A DNA stretch of 7,405 nucleotides from Flavobacteriales bacterium UBA4011 (GCA_002384725.1 DGBF01000086.1:1-7405); one strand, 5' to 3'; shown: positions 1 to 6,497, counted from the stretch's first letter. The notes: a model not told the origin generated them from the sequence alone. A program made the numbers and translations.

Positions 1-665
1 GGAATCATTTCGAAAATATAAATTCCACAAATGAAAATGATACCGATTAGACTTGAAATTTTCAACCAACCCACCAAGGTGAAAAAGAACACAAACCAGA
101 TGAAATGTTTCCACTTTTTAAATCGATAATAGCGAACGAGAAAGTATCCGGAGATTAGTGCAAAACAAAACGCTGGTGCATCGGTCAAGAAACTAACGCC
201 ATAAGCAACAAATAAGGGTGAACAGAAGAGAAGTAGAGGCAAAGACATCGACCAAAACCAATCGCCCCAGAGGAGTCTCAAAGCTTTATAAAATGCAAAT
301 ATTCCTGAGAACATGATGACCAACCAAATCAAACGATAGGTCAAATACGACTCTCCAGTTAAACTCCAAGCTTTCCCAACAATATAATACAAGATTGGAA
401 ATTCACCAGCTGATTTACCCGTTGTCAGCCCATCTGCTAGTTGATTGTGCATTTCCGGACTGAAAAAAGAAGTACCTTCTTTATAGAAATGAGCCAAGGA
501 AAGACAGTCGGTTTGCCGCCAAGCGTGATTGTTGAACGGACCCTTGGTTAAAAACGAATCGTAGAAAAGAACGGCAATTATTGCGAATAGCAATAGAAAA
601 ATCAGGTCTGCTTTATTGGTGGACCAGAAAGATTTCTTGATAGTATTTGTCATGGTTAATTTCAT
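1..665 (-). CDS. Membrane glycosyltransferase, GT-C fold (GT39/ArnT-like), N-terminal part
   Basis: The reading frame is open from the start codon to the left edge, so only about the first 220 residues are present. Counting from the inner ATG at 653, a basic N-terminus leads into a hydrophobic helix at about 17-34. A first periplasmic loop follows with the motif HAWRQTD (43-49) and then GEFPILYYIVG (83-93). At least four more hydrophobic segments follow (about 105-123, 133-151, 156-174, 184-216). An acidic residue in the loop after the first helix, in a WRQxD context, and an EFP motif are typical of Bacteroidota GT-C enzymes that move a sugar from a lipid carrier to an acceptor at the inner membrane. 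Donor and acceptor cannot be told. Two in-frame ATGs (665 and 653) are possible starts and neither has a clear ribosome site. It lies 36 bases downstream of a broken porU2 and may owe its position to the same deletion. Confidence 0.8.
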   Translation of the reverse strand, partial: MKLTMTNTIKKSFWSTNKADLIFLLLFAIIAVLFYDSFLTKGPFNNHAWRQTDCLSLAHFYKEGTSFFSPEMHNQLADGLTTGKSAGEFPILYYIVGKAWSLTGESYLTYRLIWLVIMFSGIFAFYKALRLLWGDWFWSMSLPLLLFCSPLFVAYGVSFLTDAPAFCFALISGYFLVRYYRFKKWKHFIWFVFFFTLVGWLKISSLIGIIFICGIYIFEMI

Positions 666-701
666 GGTGCAAGATAGTGCAAAACACTAAAATAGAATTA
701 T

Positions 702-1226
702 CTAAGAAAATACATTTCCCCAAACTCCTTCATGATTCCAAATAACAAAAGGGGTAGGCGTATAGGTACTAAAATTGGTGTCGGTCTCTGCGGCAAAACG
801 CTTGTTGTTCGTCAAATTATTCCACGTGAAGAAATAGTAAATAGTATCATTGTATAGCGAATACTTCTGATTGGCAATTTTGTCCGGATCGGGATATAAG
901 GTTGAGTCCAGCCAGCCATCATTTCTTTCGGTATAAAACAAGATGTAGTCGCCAGAATCTACGGAGTTATCACCACTATCAACAATATGTAAGGGTAACT
1001 CTTTTTCTCGACCAAAGAGCTGAATGTTATCTGACGAAAAGGTCGTCGTGGGAACAGAAGCGGTCTGTAAATCAGAATAATTCAGTTTGTATATTCCAGT
1101 TTGAAGTACTTGAAATTTGTAATAGGTTTGGGAATAATCTATCTATTCGTTACCAAAAGTTTGGGTAACGGTAGAATTGCAAAAAAAAAGCAGGAAAAAA
1201 AAGAGTTGGAATAACGGTTTTAGCAT
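702..1226 (-). pseudogene. porU2: porU2 remnant: N-terminus of type IX secretion sortase-like protein, amber stop and 3' deletion
   Basis: Transcribed right after porV2 (stop TAG, CTT, then ATG). The frame opens with a signal peptide of 27 residues (MLKPLFQLFFFLLFFC..., ending TQTFGNE), then meets TAG at 1145-1143. Without a shift it continues as IDYSQTYYKFQVLQTGIYKL, LFGREKELPLHI, GDYILFYTERNDGWLDSTLY and YSLYNDTIYYFFTWN, ending at TAG 704-702. These blocks match the N-terminal region of PorU2, a large (well over 1000 residues) C25-type sortase-like protein usually encoded beside porV2. Relatives read GNEW at the amber position, so TGG to TAG is the simplest change. Everything after about residue 174, including the peptidase domain, is missing, so the product cannot be active. 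The remaining codons look normal, which suggests recent decay. A sequencing error could explain the amber codon but not the missing 3' part. PorU2 identification is from recalled family patterns. Confidence 0.8.
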
Positions 1227-1229
1227 AAG

Positions 1230-2345
1230 CTATTCTTCCTTTGGTTTTGCGTTGTCTGGTTTGTTAAGTTTTAATCTCAATGATATTACGTGAGAATAGA
1301 GAGCAACGGATGCATCTCCAATGTCTGTGAAGGCATAATCCAAACTAAATCCTTTGATATTTACACCAAGTCCGATTGTCGGTTGGAAGTTCAATTTCTC
1401 TGAGTCGTCGAAGTTTTTAACGTATTGAAAATTATTTACACCTCCGCGAACTGAAATATAAGTCTTGTAATTCAAACTGAATCCAAAACTAGGATCAATG
1501 GAGGCGAAGTTTGATTTAATAATTGCGTTTCGTTTACCATCTGTTGTTATGGACGTGTTCAACTCGGTTCCCAAAGTCAGTCCTTTTTCTCCTAAGTCAA
1601 ATTCACGAAACGCTCCCAACAAGAGTCTAGGTAAAGTTAACTCGAGTCCATTTTCAGGAATTTCATTACCCGTTTGAAGGAAAACTTCTTTTGTTGTTTC
1701 GTCTAAGGTGAATATCCAAGCATTGAAAGTTGAGGTCGCATCGCGCAGGACGGCTCCAAATTTCCATTTATCTTTCAAAGTATATTGTGCACCAGCGTCT
1801 AAGCCAAATCCCCAAGATTTTGCAAAATCCCCTACTTTCCGGTGAACTAATTTAAAGTTTCCACCAACGCTTAAATTCGGAATATTTAATTTTCGAGCAT
1901 AAGAAAAAAGGAAACCATAATCGGCCGCTGTGAAAACAGAAATTCGATCATAGTCGATATTTCCGTTGTTGTCAATGAGTTGGGTTGTATTTGGAATGTC
2001 GTCTACGGCAAATCGGATAGCAGAAAATCCAATAGTACTTTTATCGTCAATGGAATGCGCCAGTCCGAGATAATCGTACTTAGCAATACCAGCAAAATAT
2101 TCGCTATGCATTAACGATGCCTCAAGCCAGGTGTCTACCTTTGTTAATCCGGCAGGATTCCAAAAACTTGAATTCACGGACCCGGTATTCGCCACAACGG
2201 CGTTCCCCATGCCTAATGCTTCTGCGCCTACCCCGATATTTAAAAATTCATTCGAGTATTTAGGAGCTAGATCGCCTTGTCCAAAAGTTACGTAAGAAGC
2301 CACGATTAGGCTAAAAAAAAGTATTGAAGTATTGGCCTTTTGCAT
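1230..2345 (-). CDS. porV2: PorV/PorQ-family outer-membrane beta-barrel protein, PorV2 type
   Basis: A protein of 371 residues when started at the ATG at 2345. That start puts a proper signal peptide first (MQKANTSILFFSLIVASYVTFGQG, shown in pieces: basic start at 1-4, hydrophobic core about 7-20, cleavage near FGQ at 21-23). An upstream in-frame ATG at 2411 would add 22 residues before it and is less likely. The mature part begins with the family hallmark GVGAEALGMGNAVVA (38-52) and WNPAGL (62-67). Alternating barrel-strand sequences follow to a C-terminal strand (HVISLRLKLN) and a short charged tail. PorV-type proteins are FadL-like 14-strand barrels in the outer membrane. PorV itself shuttles type IX cargo to the PorU sortase. 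PorV2 is the paralogue encoded next to PorU2. Here its PorU2 partner is broken, so its present role is unclear. PorQ or a general PorV/PorQ-family protein is the alternative naming. Confidence 0.85.
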   Translation of the reverse strand: MQKANTSILFFSLIVASYVTFGQGDLAPKYSNEFLNIGVGAEALGMGNAVVANTGSVNSSFWNPAGLTKVDTWLEASLMHSEYFAGIAKYDYLGLAHSIDDKSTIGFSAIRFAVDDIPNTTQLIDNNGNIDYDRISVFTAADYGFLFSYARKLNIPNLSVGGNFKLVHRKVGDFAKSWGFGLDAGAQYTLKDKWKFGAVLRDATSTFNAWIFTLDETTKEVFLQTGNEIPENGLELTLPRLLLGAFREFDLGEKGLTLGTELNTSITTDGKRNAIIKSNFASIDPSFGFSLNYKTYISVRGGVNNFQYVKNFDDSEKLNFQPTIGLGVNIKGFSLDYAFTDIGDASVALYSHVISLRLKLNKPDNAKPKEE

Positions 2346-2456
2346 AGATTTAAAAACTTGTCTAATCAACGCATTATCGGTTGTAAAATTGTATGTTGAA
2401 AAAAGTCTCAACGTATTTATAAGGTAAATTTAGTTCTTTTTGACTTATTTCGCAGT
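2346..2456. promoter_or_regulatory. Divergent spacer between porV2 and pssA, presumed promoters both ways
   Basis: These 111 bases separate two start codons facing away from each other, so promoters in both directions are expected. Visible elements are an inverted repeat GTTGA-N8-TCAAC (2395-2412) and the palindrome TAAATTTA (2425-2432). On the plus strand TTG (2389-2391) lies 22 bases before TATTTATA (2414-2421), a poor match to the Bacteroidota pattern TTG-N19-21-TAnnTTTG. I could not settle on a convincing promoter on either strand. Confidence 0.35.
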
Positions 2457-3308
2457 ATGAAACCCGATGTAAAACTCTTCAATCTTCCTAATTTATTAAC
2501 AGCAGGCAATATGCTCAGCGGTATTCTCAGTATACTGTGCGTTTTTATGGGCCGTTTTGAATGGGCGCCCTGGTTTATTTTTTTAGGGGCAATTTTCGAT
2601 TTTTTAGATGGATTTGCCGCTCGGCTAACCAAACAATATTCAGAATTGGGTAAGCAAATGGATTCTTTGGCAGATATGATCACCTTTGGTGTTGCGCCTG
2701 GAATTATAATGATGGTGATTATTGCTATTTCCATTGAAATGGGTTCATACCCAGAAGGAGCGAATGTTTCAGAATATGCTGATTATGTATTGGAAAAATG
2801 GAAATTAGGCTTGTTCCATGATTCTTCCATACAATTCGAAGGAATCTACAAATATTTGCCTTTTCTTGGCTTGATGATCCCTGTTTTTTCCTTGTTCAGA
2901 TTGGCAAAATTTAATATTGACACCAGACAAAGTGAATCGTTCATCGGGATGCCGACTCCTGCTGTTACCTTATTTTTCACGTCGTTTCCACTGGCTTTGT
3001 GGTGGTATTTTTCAACAGAAGGATTTCCACCTTATTTTCCTGAAAAAATATTTCAGCCCATTTTTGTTTGCTCCCTAGTTGTTCTGATGTCCTTAAGTTT
3101 GGTATCAGAAATCCCTTTATTTTCATTAAAATTTAAAAATTTCAAATGGAAAGAAAACGAGGTGCGATATATATTTCTAACAGTTTCGTTAATATTAATT
3201 CTAACGACAAAGGTTTGGGCAATCGCATTAATTGTATTTTTGTATCCAGTTTTCTCAATTATTAGTAGGAAACCGAAAAATAAAACCAAAAAAAGGAATG
3301 AAGTTTAA
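2457..3308 (+). CDS. pssA: CDP-diacylglycerol--serine O-phosphatidyltransferase (phosphatidylserine synthase)
   Basis: Integral membrane enzyme that joins CDP-diacylglycerol and L-serine to give phosphatidylserine and CMP, the precursor of phosphatidylethanolamine. The CDP-alcohol phosphotransferase signature D-x2-DG-x2-AR-x8-G-x3-D-x3-D is complete: D48, D51, G52, A55, R56, G65, D69, D73. These acidic residues bind the metal ions and the CDP group. Hydrophobic segments occur before the motif (about 13-31, 35-50), after it (about 74-93, 133-147, 165-184, 199-217) and near the end (237-267). The tail is very basic. FNLPNLLTAGNMLSG (8-22) is typical of the PssA branch, as opposed to phosphatidylglycerophosphate synthase. 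At 283 residues it is within the longer range for the family. The start ATG at 2457 precedes the conserved N-terminal helix directly. Its last 11 bases overlap purS. Confidence 0.93.
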   Translation: MKPDVKLFNLPNLLTAGNMLSGILSILCVFMGRFEWAPWFIFLGAIFDFLDGFAARLTKQYSELGKQMDSLADMITFGVAPGIIMMVIIAISIEMGSYPEGANVSEYADYVLEKWKLGLFHDSSIQFEGIYKYLPFLGLMIPVFSLFRLAKFNIDTRQSESFIGMPTPAVTLFFTSFPLALWWYFSTEGFPPYFPEKIFQPIFVCSLVVLMSLSLVSEIPLFSLKFKNFKWKENEVRYIFLTVSLILILTTKVWAIALIVFLYPVFSIISRKPKNKTKKRNEV

Positions 3309-3549
3309 AGCAGAAATAGACGTAATGCCATTGGATGCACTGCTCGATCCGCAAGGAAAAGCAGTTAGTAACAGCATGAAAACAGTAGGGATGCCAGAAA
3401 TTTCTGAAGTCAGAATCGGTCGTCATATTCGTTTACATGTAGAAGCGGAAAATGAAAGTGCAGCTAGCGAAAAAGTAACCGAAGCTTGTAAAAAATTGCT
3501 TGCAAATGCGATAATGGAAAGTTTTACTTTTTCAATTGAAGCTGTTTAA
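3298..3549 (+). CDS. purS: Phosphoribosylformylglycinamidine synthase subunit PurS
   Basis: A small protein of 83 residues, the usual PurS length. PurS bridges PurL and PurQ in the FGAM synthase complex, which converts FGAR, glutamine and ATP to FGAM in the fourth step of de novo purine synthesis (cytosol). Diagnostic blocks are LLDPQGKAV (15-23), SEVRIGRHI (36-44) and ACKKLLANAIME (63-74), closely resembling Bacillus PurS as I recall it. The ATG at 3298 fits the family N-terminus (MKFKAEIDVM). A longer in-frame reading from 3232 would lie wholly inside pssA and adds nothing family-like. The start sits inside the last codons of pssA, 11 bases before that gene ends, with an A-rich AAAAAAAGGA directly before it, so translational coupling is likely. 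No purL or purQ is in the window. A stand-alone PurS implies that this organism uses the split rather than the fused enzyme. Confidence 0.92.
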   Translation: MKFKAEIDVMPLDALLDPQGKAVSNSMKTVGMPEISEVRIGRHIRLHVEAENESAASEKVTEACKKLLANAIMESFTFSIEAV

Positions 3550-3607
3550 GTTTCATTCAACATTTCGCACTGTTTTTTTAACTTCCATGTTAAAAACATC
3601 AATAAAT

Positions 3608-3640
3608 TTGCCGAGAGATTAATAATCTTTTGTAATTTAG
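3608..3640 (+). promoter_or_regulatory. Possible Bacteroidota promoter for the coiled-coil membrane protein gene
   Basis: TTG at 3608-3610 and TAATTTAG at 3633-3640 are separated by 22 bases, close to the TTG-N19-21-TAnnTTTG pattern but with one mismatch in the -7 element and a slightly long spacer. It lies in the 149-base gap after purS, about 60 bases before the next start. No strong terminator is visible after purS, only a 5-bp inverted repeat ATGTT-AAA-AACAT (3587-3599), so read-through is also possible. Confidence 0.3.
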
Positions 3641-3698
3641 ATATGCCACTTTGATAGAAACAACCGTTTACCCATTACAACAATGAAACTATTAGGTC

Positions 3699-4673
3699 AT
3701 GACAGAAATAAACTCTACACACGAAATCAAAAAAAATAATGGTGGTTTTATCGCCGCAATATTACTCTTGCTCATTGCTGTGGGCTTTTTTGCATGGCTT
3801 TGGTCTTCGAAAAATTCTCAGTTGAATGATTGCCAAAATCAAACCAAAGAATTGTTGGCCGATCAAGATGGGATGAACCAAATGATGGCTGGATATGTAG
3901 ATAACATGTCAAGTGACCTAAGAAAGGATTTCCAAAATATGCTTGAAACTTATGACGCCTTAATAGACAAGGACGCATCGAAAGCAGATAGTTTGAATGT
4001 TCAGAAAGAAAAAATTCAAGAGTTGATATCTCAAATGAGTTCACTGCAAAAATCAAACAAATTGACGGCTTCACAATTGTTTGCCATGAGACGAGAGAAC
4101 GAAACTTTGCGTGGTATCATGAAAGGATACGTCATGCAAATTGACTCTTTAAATACCTTGAATTTAAATTTGAATACACGCCTTGATACAACAACAACGA
4201 GGTTGAACCAAACAGCTTCAGAAAGAGATCAGTTTAAACAAGATGCTGCTTTGAGCGCTGAACAAGTGAAGAAAGGTTCTAAGTTGCAAGCATTTAGTTT
4301 CACTTCAACAGGATTGAGAATGAAGTTGAATAACACAACGGAAGAAACGAATAAGGCAAGAAATACAATGCAAATTGTATCGACATTCACCATTTCAAAA
4401 AACCCAATCACGCCAGCTGGAAGAAAGTCAGTGTATATGCAAATTATCGACCCATCAGGAAAAACGCTTCAATCTCGCAGTTCAGATTTTGTGAAAACGG
4501 ACATTGGTACTATCGCTTATTCTGATAAAAAAGATATCGACTACAATAACGAGAGCGTTGATTTGTCCATTTTCTATGATTTGAAAGGGGCTGATGCATC
4601 AAAAGGAAATTATAAGGTGAATATTTATGTTGATGGTCAATTGGCTGGAAAAGATAGCTTTACATTAAAATAG
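3699..4673 (+). CDS. Uncharacterised membrane-anchored coiled-coil protein with C-terminal beta domain
   Basis: A protein of 324 residues with no function I can name. A short polar N-terminus with a KKNN stretch (11-14) precedes one transmembrane helix (about 15-35, GGFIAAILLLLIAVGFFAWLW split across it). The positive residues before the helix suggest an N-inside, C-outside (periplasmic) orientation. Residues about 38-190 are rich in Q, N, L, K, E and D with coiled-coil character (for example QKEKIQELISQMSSLQ at 102-117 and NETLRGIMKGYVMQIDSL at 134-151). The last 110 residues look like a beta-sandwich: MQIVSTFTISKN (224-235), VYMQIIDPSGKTL (245-257) and a final YKVNIYVDGQLAGKDSFTL (305-323). 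Similar helix/coiled-coil/beta proteins occur in other Bacteroidota as hypotheticals, from memory. The single cysteine (C45) lies just after the helix and is not in a lipobox. A role in envelope organisation is only a guess. Confidence 0.85.
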   Translation: MTEINSTHEIKKNNGGFIAAILLLLIAVGFFAWLWSSKNSQLNDCQNQTKELLADQDGMNQMMAGYVDNMSSDLRKDFQNMLETYDALIDKDASKADSLNVQKEKIQELISQMSSLQKSNKLTASQLFAMRRENETLRGIMKGYVMQIDSLNTLNLNLNTRLDTTTTRLNQTASERDQFKQDAALSAEQVKKGSKLQAFSFTSTGLRMKLNNTTEETNKARNTMQIVSTFTISKNPITPAGRKSVYMQIIDPSGKTLQSRSSDFVKTDIGTIAYSDKKDIDYNNESVDLSIFYDLKGADASKGNYKVNIYVDGQLAGKDSFTLK

Positions 4674-4794
4674 TCTGCTAATAATTAATACTCCGCCAAA
4701 TTATTCTCTCGGTGATTCTAGTGATCGATGAGCCGCGATTTGGTATTTCCTTTAAATAGCAAGGATAGGTCACGCCTTGTGCACTTAGATAGTT
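4674..4794 (+). promoter_or_regulatory. Possible structured leader upstream of the RRM gene
   Basis: This 121-base gap holds inverted repeats that could pair in RNA. CCAAAT (4696-4701) pairs with ATTTGG (4738-4743), enclosing CGG (4710-4712) against CCG (4733-4735). CAAGG (4760-4764) pairs with CCTTG (4775-4779) just before the start codon. A direct repeat GTGAT-TCTA-GTGAT lies at 4712-4725. I see no good match to the Bacteroidota promoter pattern. The pairings are short and could be chance. Confidence 0.3.
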
Positions 4795-5211
4795 ATGACA
4801 AATATTTTTATCGCAAATCTCGATTGGGAAATTACCTCTGAAGATTTGAAAGCTACTTTTTCTGCTTTTGGAACAGTTTCATATGCGCATGTCGTTTATG
4901 ATCGGGAAACTAAAAAATCAAAAGGCTACGGTTATGCTGAAATGGATGATGCTGATGAAGCAATCTCCGCAATTCAAGCCCTTAAAGGATTGGAAGTGAA
5001 TGGTCGATCTTTGGATGTGAAAATTGCTTCACCCAAAGGAAATCGTCCGGCTCCAAAGCCTGCTGCTCCTGAGAAAAAATCTTTCCAACGTGAAGGTGGA
5101 TATCAAAAAAGAGAAACTCCTGGCTTTTCAAAAAGACCGAGAACAAGAATTACAGGAAGCGGGGACGCTCAAAAGGTGGAAAGAAAGCCGTTTACGATAA
5201 GAGTAGATTAA
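4795..5211 (+). CDS. RNA-binding protein with one RRM domain and basic tail
   Basis: A protein of 138 residues. An RRM fold covers about 2-79: RNP2 is IFIANL (4-9) and RNP1 is KGYGYAEM (43-50), with two aromatic residues at the central RNP1 positions that stack on RNA bases. RNP1 normally ends in an aromatic or hydrophobic residue; here the last position is M50, preceded by E49. The loop DRETKKSKG (36-44) and the final strand RSLDVKIASPKG (71-82) are typical. Residues 80-138 form a low-complexity tail rich in P, A, K and R (RPAPKPAAPEKK, SKRPRTRITGSG) that probably adds non-specific RNA affinity. Short single-RRM proteins of this kind are common in Bacteroidota and cyanobacteria, where several are thought to act as RNA chaperones or cold-shock-like factors. 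Target RNAs are unknown here. It is 21 bases upstream of the crotonase gene and probably co-transcribed with it. Confidence 0.92.
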   Translation: MTNIFIANLDWEITSEDLKATFSAFGTVSYAHVVYDRETKKSKGYGYAEMDDADEAISAIQALKGLEVNGRSLDVKIASPKGNRPAPKPAAPEKKSFQREGGYQKRETPGFSKRPRTRITGSGDAQKVERKPFTIRVD

Positions 5212-5232
5212 GAAACAAATCAAATTAATTAT

Positions 5233-6006
5233 ATGTCAGATGCAATTCATCAAGGTTATGTTACGTCCCAAATTTCTGATACAGCAATAGCTACTATTGA
5301 ATTCGGTCACCCATTAAGTAATTCACTTCCAGGGAAAATTTTGAACTTGTTAGCAGATACCATTACAAAAATGGGTGCTGATGATTCCGTGAAAGTAATT
5401 GTCCTTAAATCGGCTGGAGCAAAGGCCTTTTGTGCTGGAGCAAGTTTTGATGAGTTAATATCTATTGAAGATTTTGAAACAGGGAAAGTGTTTTTCTCTG
5501 GCTTTGCCAATGTGATTAACGCTTGTAGAAAATGTCCTAAATTAATAATTGGACGTGTTCAAGGAAAGGCAGTTGGTGGAGGAGTTGGAGTGGCCTCTGC
5601 TGTAGACTATTGTTTTGCAACCCAATATTCTGATATTAAACTTTCCGAATTAGCAGTGGGAATTGGGCCATTTGTCGTAGGTCCTGCAGTTGAACGAAAA
5701 ATTGGAACTTCAGCAATGAGTCAATTGGCAATAAATGCAACAGATTGGTGTTCGGCAAATTGGGCTATGAAAAAAGGACTGTATGCTGATGTTTTTGAAA
5801 CCGTGGAAGAAATGGATGCAGAAATTGATGCATTGTCTCAGACCTTAGCGAAAAGTAATCCCGAAGCGATGCGCTTATTGAAGGAAGTGTTTTGGCAAGG
5901 AACAGAAAATTGGGATGAACTTTTAAAGGAAAGAGCTGCTTTGAGCGGTAAGTTAGTTTTAAGTGATTTCACGCGTAATGCGATTAATAAATTCAAATCC
6001 AAATAG
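5233..6006 (+). CDS. Enoyl-CoA hydratase/isomerase (crotonase) family protein
   Basis: A 257-residue cytosolic crotonase-fold protein of normal length. The fold polarises an acyl-CoA thioester in an oxyanion hole. The two hole-forming segments are present: AFCAGASFDEL (65-75) and GKAVGGGVGVASAVD (111-125). In classical enoyl-CoA hydratase two glutamates add water. The first is kept (E139 in KLSELAVGIGPF), but at the position of the second my hand alignment gives Q164 (GTSAMSQL). Classical hydratase chemistry is therefore not assured, and isomerase, other hydratase or hydrolase activity is possible. The block IGPFVVGPAVERKIG (144-158) replaces the usual PGxGGTxRL and resembles a Bacteroidota subgroup often annotated simply as enoyl-CoA hydratase. 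No other fatty-acid, leucine or phenylacetate degradation gene is nearby to fix the substrate. It follows the RRM gene by 21 bases and precedes the broken small gene by 7, so all three may share a transcript. Confidence 0.9.
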   Translation: MSDAIHQGYVTSQISDTAIATIEFGHPLSNSLPGKILNLLADTITKMGADDSVKVIVLKSAGAKAFCAGASFDELISIEDFETGKVFFSGFANVINACRKCPKLIIGRVQGKAVGGGVGVASAVDYCFATQYSDIKLSELAVGIGPFVVGPAVERKIGTSAMSQLAINATDWCSANWAMKKGLYADVFETVEEMDAEIDALSQTLAKSNPEAMRLLKEVFWQGTENWDELLKERAALSGKLVLSDFTRNAINKFKSK

Positions 6007-6013
6007 AAACTTT

Positions 6014-6383
6014 ATGAAGCTACTTCTTGTATTTACGTTGTTTTTCATTCATTTCCTTCGGGCAAACTGGTACTTGTTCTGACAAATTTAAAACGGGGAA
6101 GTTTAAGTATGTAGGGTTAGATTCGGATGCCATTGTTATTCGCACAAAAAAGAAGCAGTATGAGACACAGGATGGTGGACGATCAAAAATTATTATGAAG
6201 ATTAAGTGGATCGGTCCTGAAGCATATACTTTGAAAGTAGTCAAGGTAATTAATGTTGAAGGAGGTCTAAATAAAGGTGATATGATCACTACAACGATCG
6301 CCGATTGCACGGACAAACAATATACTTTCAAGTATTCAGCTTTAGGTGTGCAAGGCGAGTCAAAAATGCGAAAAGTAAACTAG
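6014..6383 (+). pseudogene. Small secreted hypothetical protein, frameshifted in a T tract of the signal peptide
   Basis: The ATG at 6014 opens a signal-peptide-like frame (MKLLLVFTLFFIHFL) that hits TGA at 6080-6082 after 22 residues. The next frame is open to TAG 6381-6383 and encodes the rest of a secreted protein. Removing one T from the five-T run at 6041-6045 joins them into a 122-residue protein with a clean signal peptide, MKLLLVFTLFSFISFGQ, followed by TGTCSDKFKTGKFKY, then IVIRTKKKQYETQD, IIMKIKWIGPEAYTLKVV and DCTDKQYTFKYSAL. The C-x-DKFKTGKFKY start with later IxR..QxE and KWxxxxxYxL elements resembles a family of small secreted Bacteroidota proteins of unknown function, from memory. 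A TTG at 6027 could start the second frame, but the product would lack a proper secretion signal. The cause may be a real one-base insertion, a phase-variable tract or a sequencing error. The downstream frame shows no other damage. Confidence 0.75.
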
Positions 6384-6463
6384 TCGAAATTACCACTTTT
6401 GAGACGGGATTTCACCTCTTTTTCATTCTTGCTATTATTTATTCAATTAAAACCAAAAATCTC

Positions 6464-6494
6464 TTGTTAATAAAAACAAGAAACCATATCTTTG
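6464..6494 (+). promoter_or_regulatory. Bacteroidota-type sigma-70 promoter of the rplM-rpsI operon
   Basis: TTG at 6464-6466 (-33 element) and TATCTTTG at 6487-6494 (-7 element) are 20 bases apart, an exact match to TTG-N19-21-TAnnTTTG. Transcription should begin around 6498-6502, giving a leader of about 40 bases. The -33 element sits within an inverted repeat TCTTGTT-AATAAA-AACAAGA (6462-6481), which could be an operator or simply chance in an AT-rich spacer. Confidence 0.85.
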
Positions 6495-6497
6495 CAC

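Noticed and set aside
902..1168. Plus-strand frame of 88 codons opposite the porU2 remnant
   Set aside because: The minus strand has clear PorU2 homology; the plus frame has no recognisable motifs.
2417..2734. Open frame of 105 codons on the minus strand opposite pssA
   Set aside because: Antisense shadow of the well-supported pssA gene, with no family-like features.
3587..3599. ATGTT-AAA-AACAT hairpin after purS as a terminator
   Set aside because: Only five AT-rich pairs with a three-base loop and no following T run.
3772..4074. Open frame of 100 codons on the minus strand inside the coiled-coil gene
   Set aside because: Overlaps a complete plus-strand gene; its composition looks like reversed coding sequence.
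6020..6331. Minus-strand frame of 103 codons opposite the frameshifted small gene
   Set aside because: The plus strand carries a coherent signal peptide plus conserved-looking mature sequence, so the antisense frame is a shadow.
6402..6426. Possible terminator GAGACGGG...CACCTCTTTTT before rplM
   Set aside because: The stem has only three convincing pairs (GAG/CTC) despite the T run after it.
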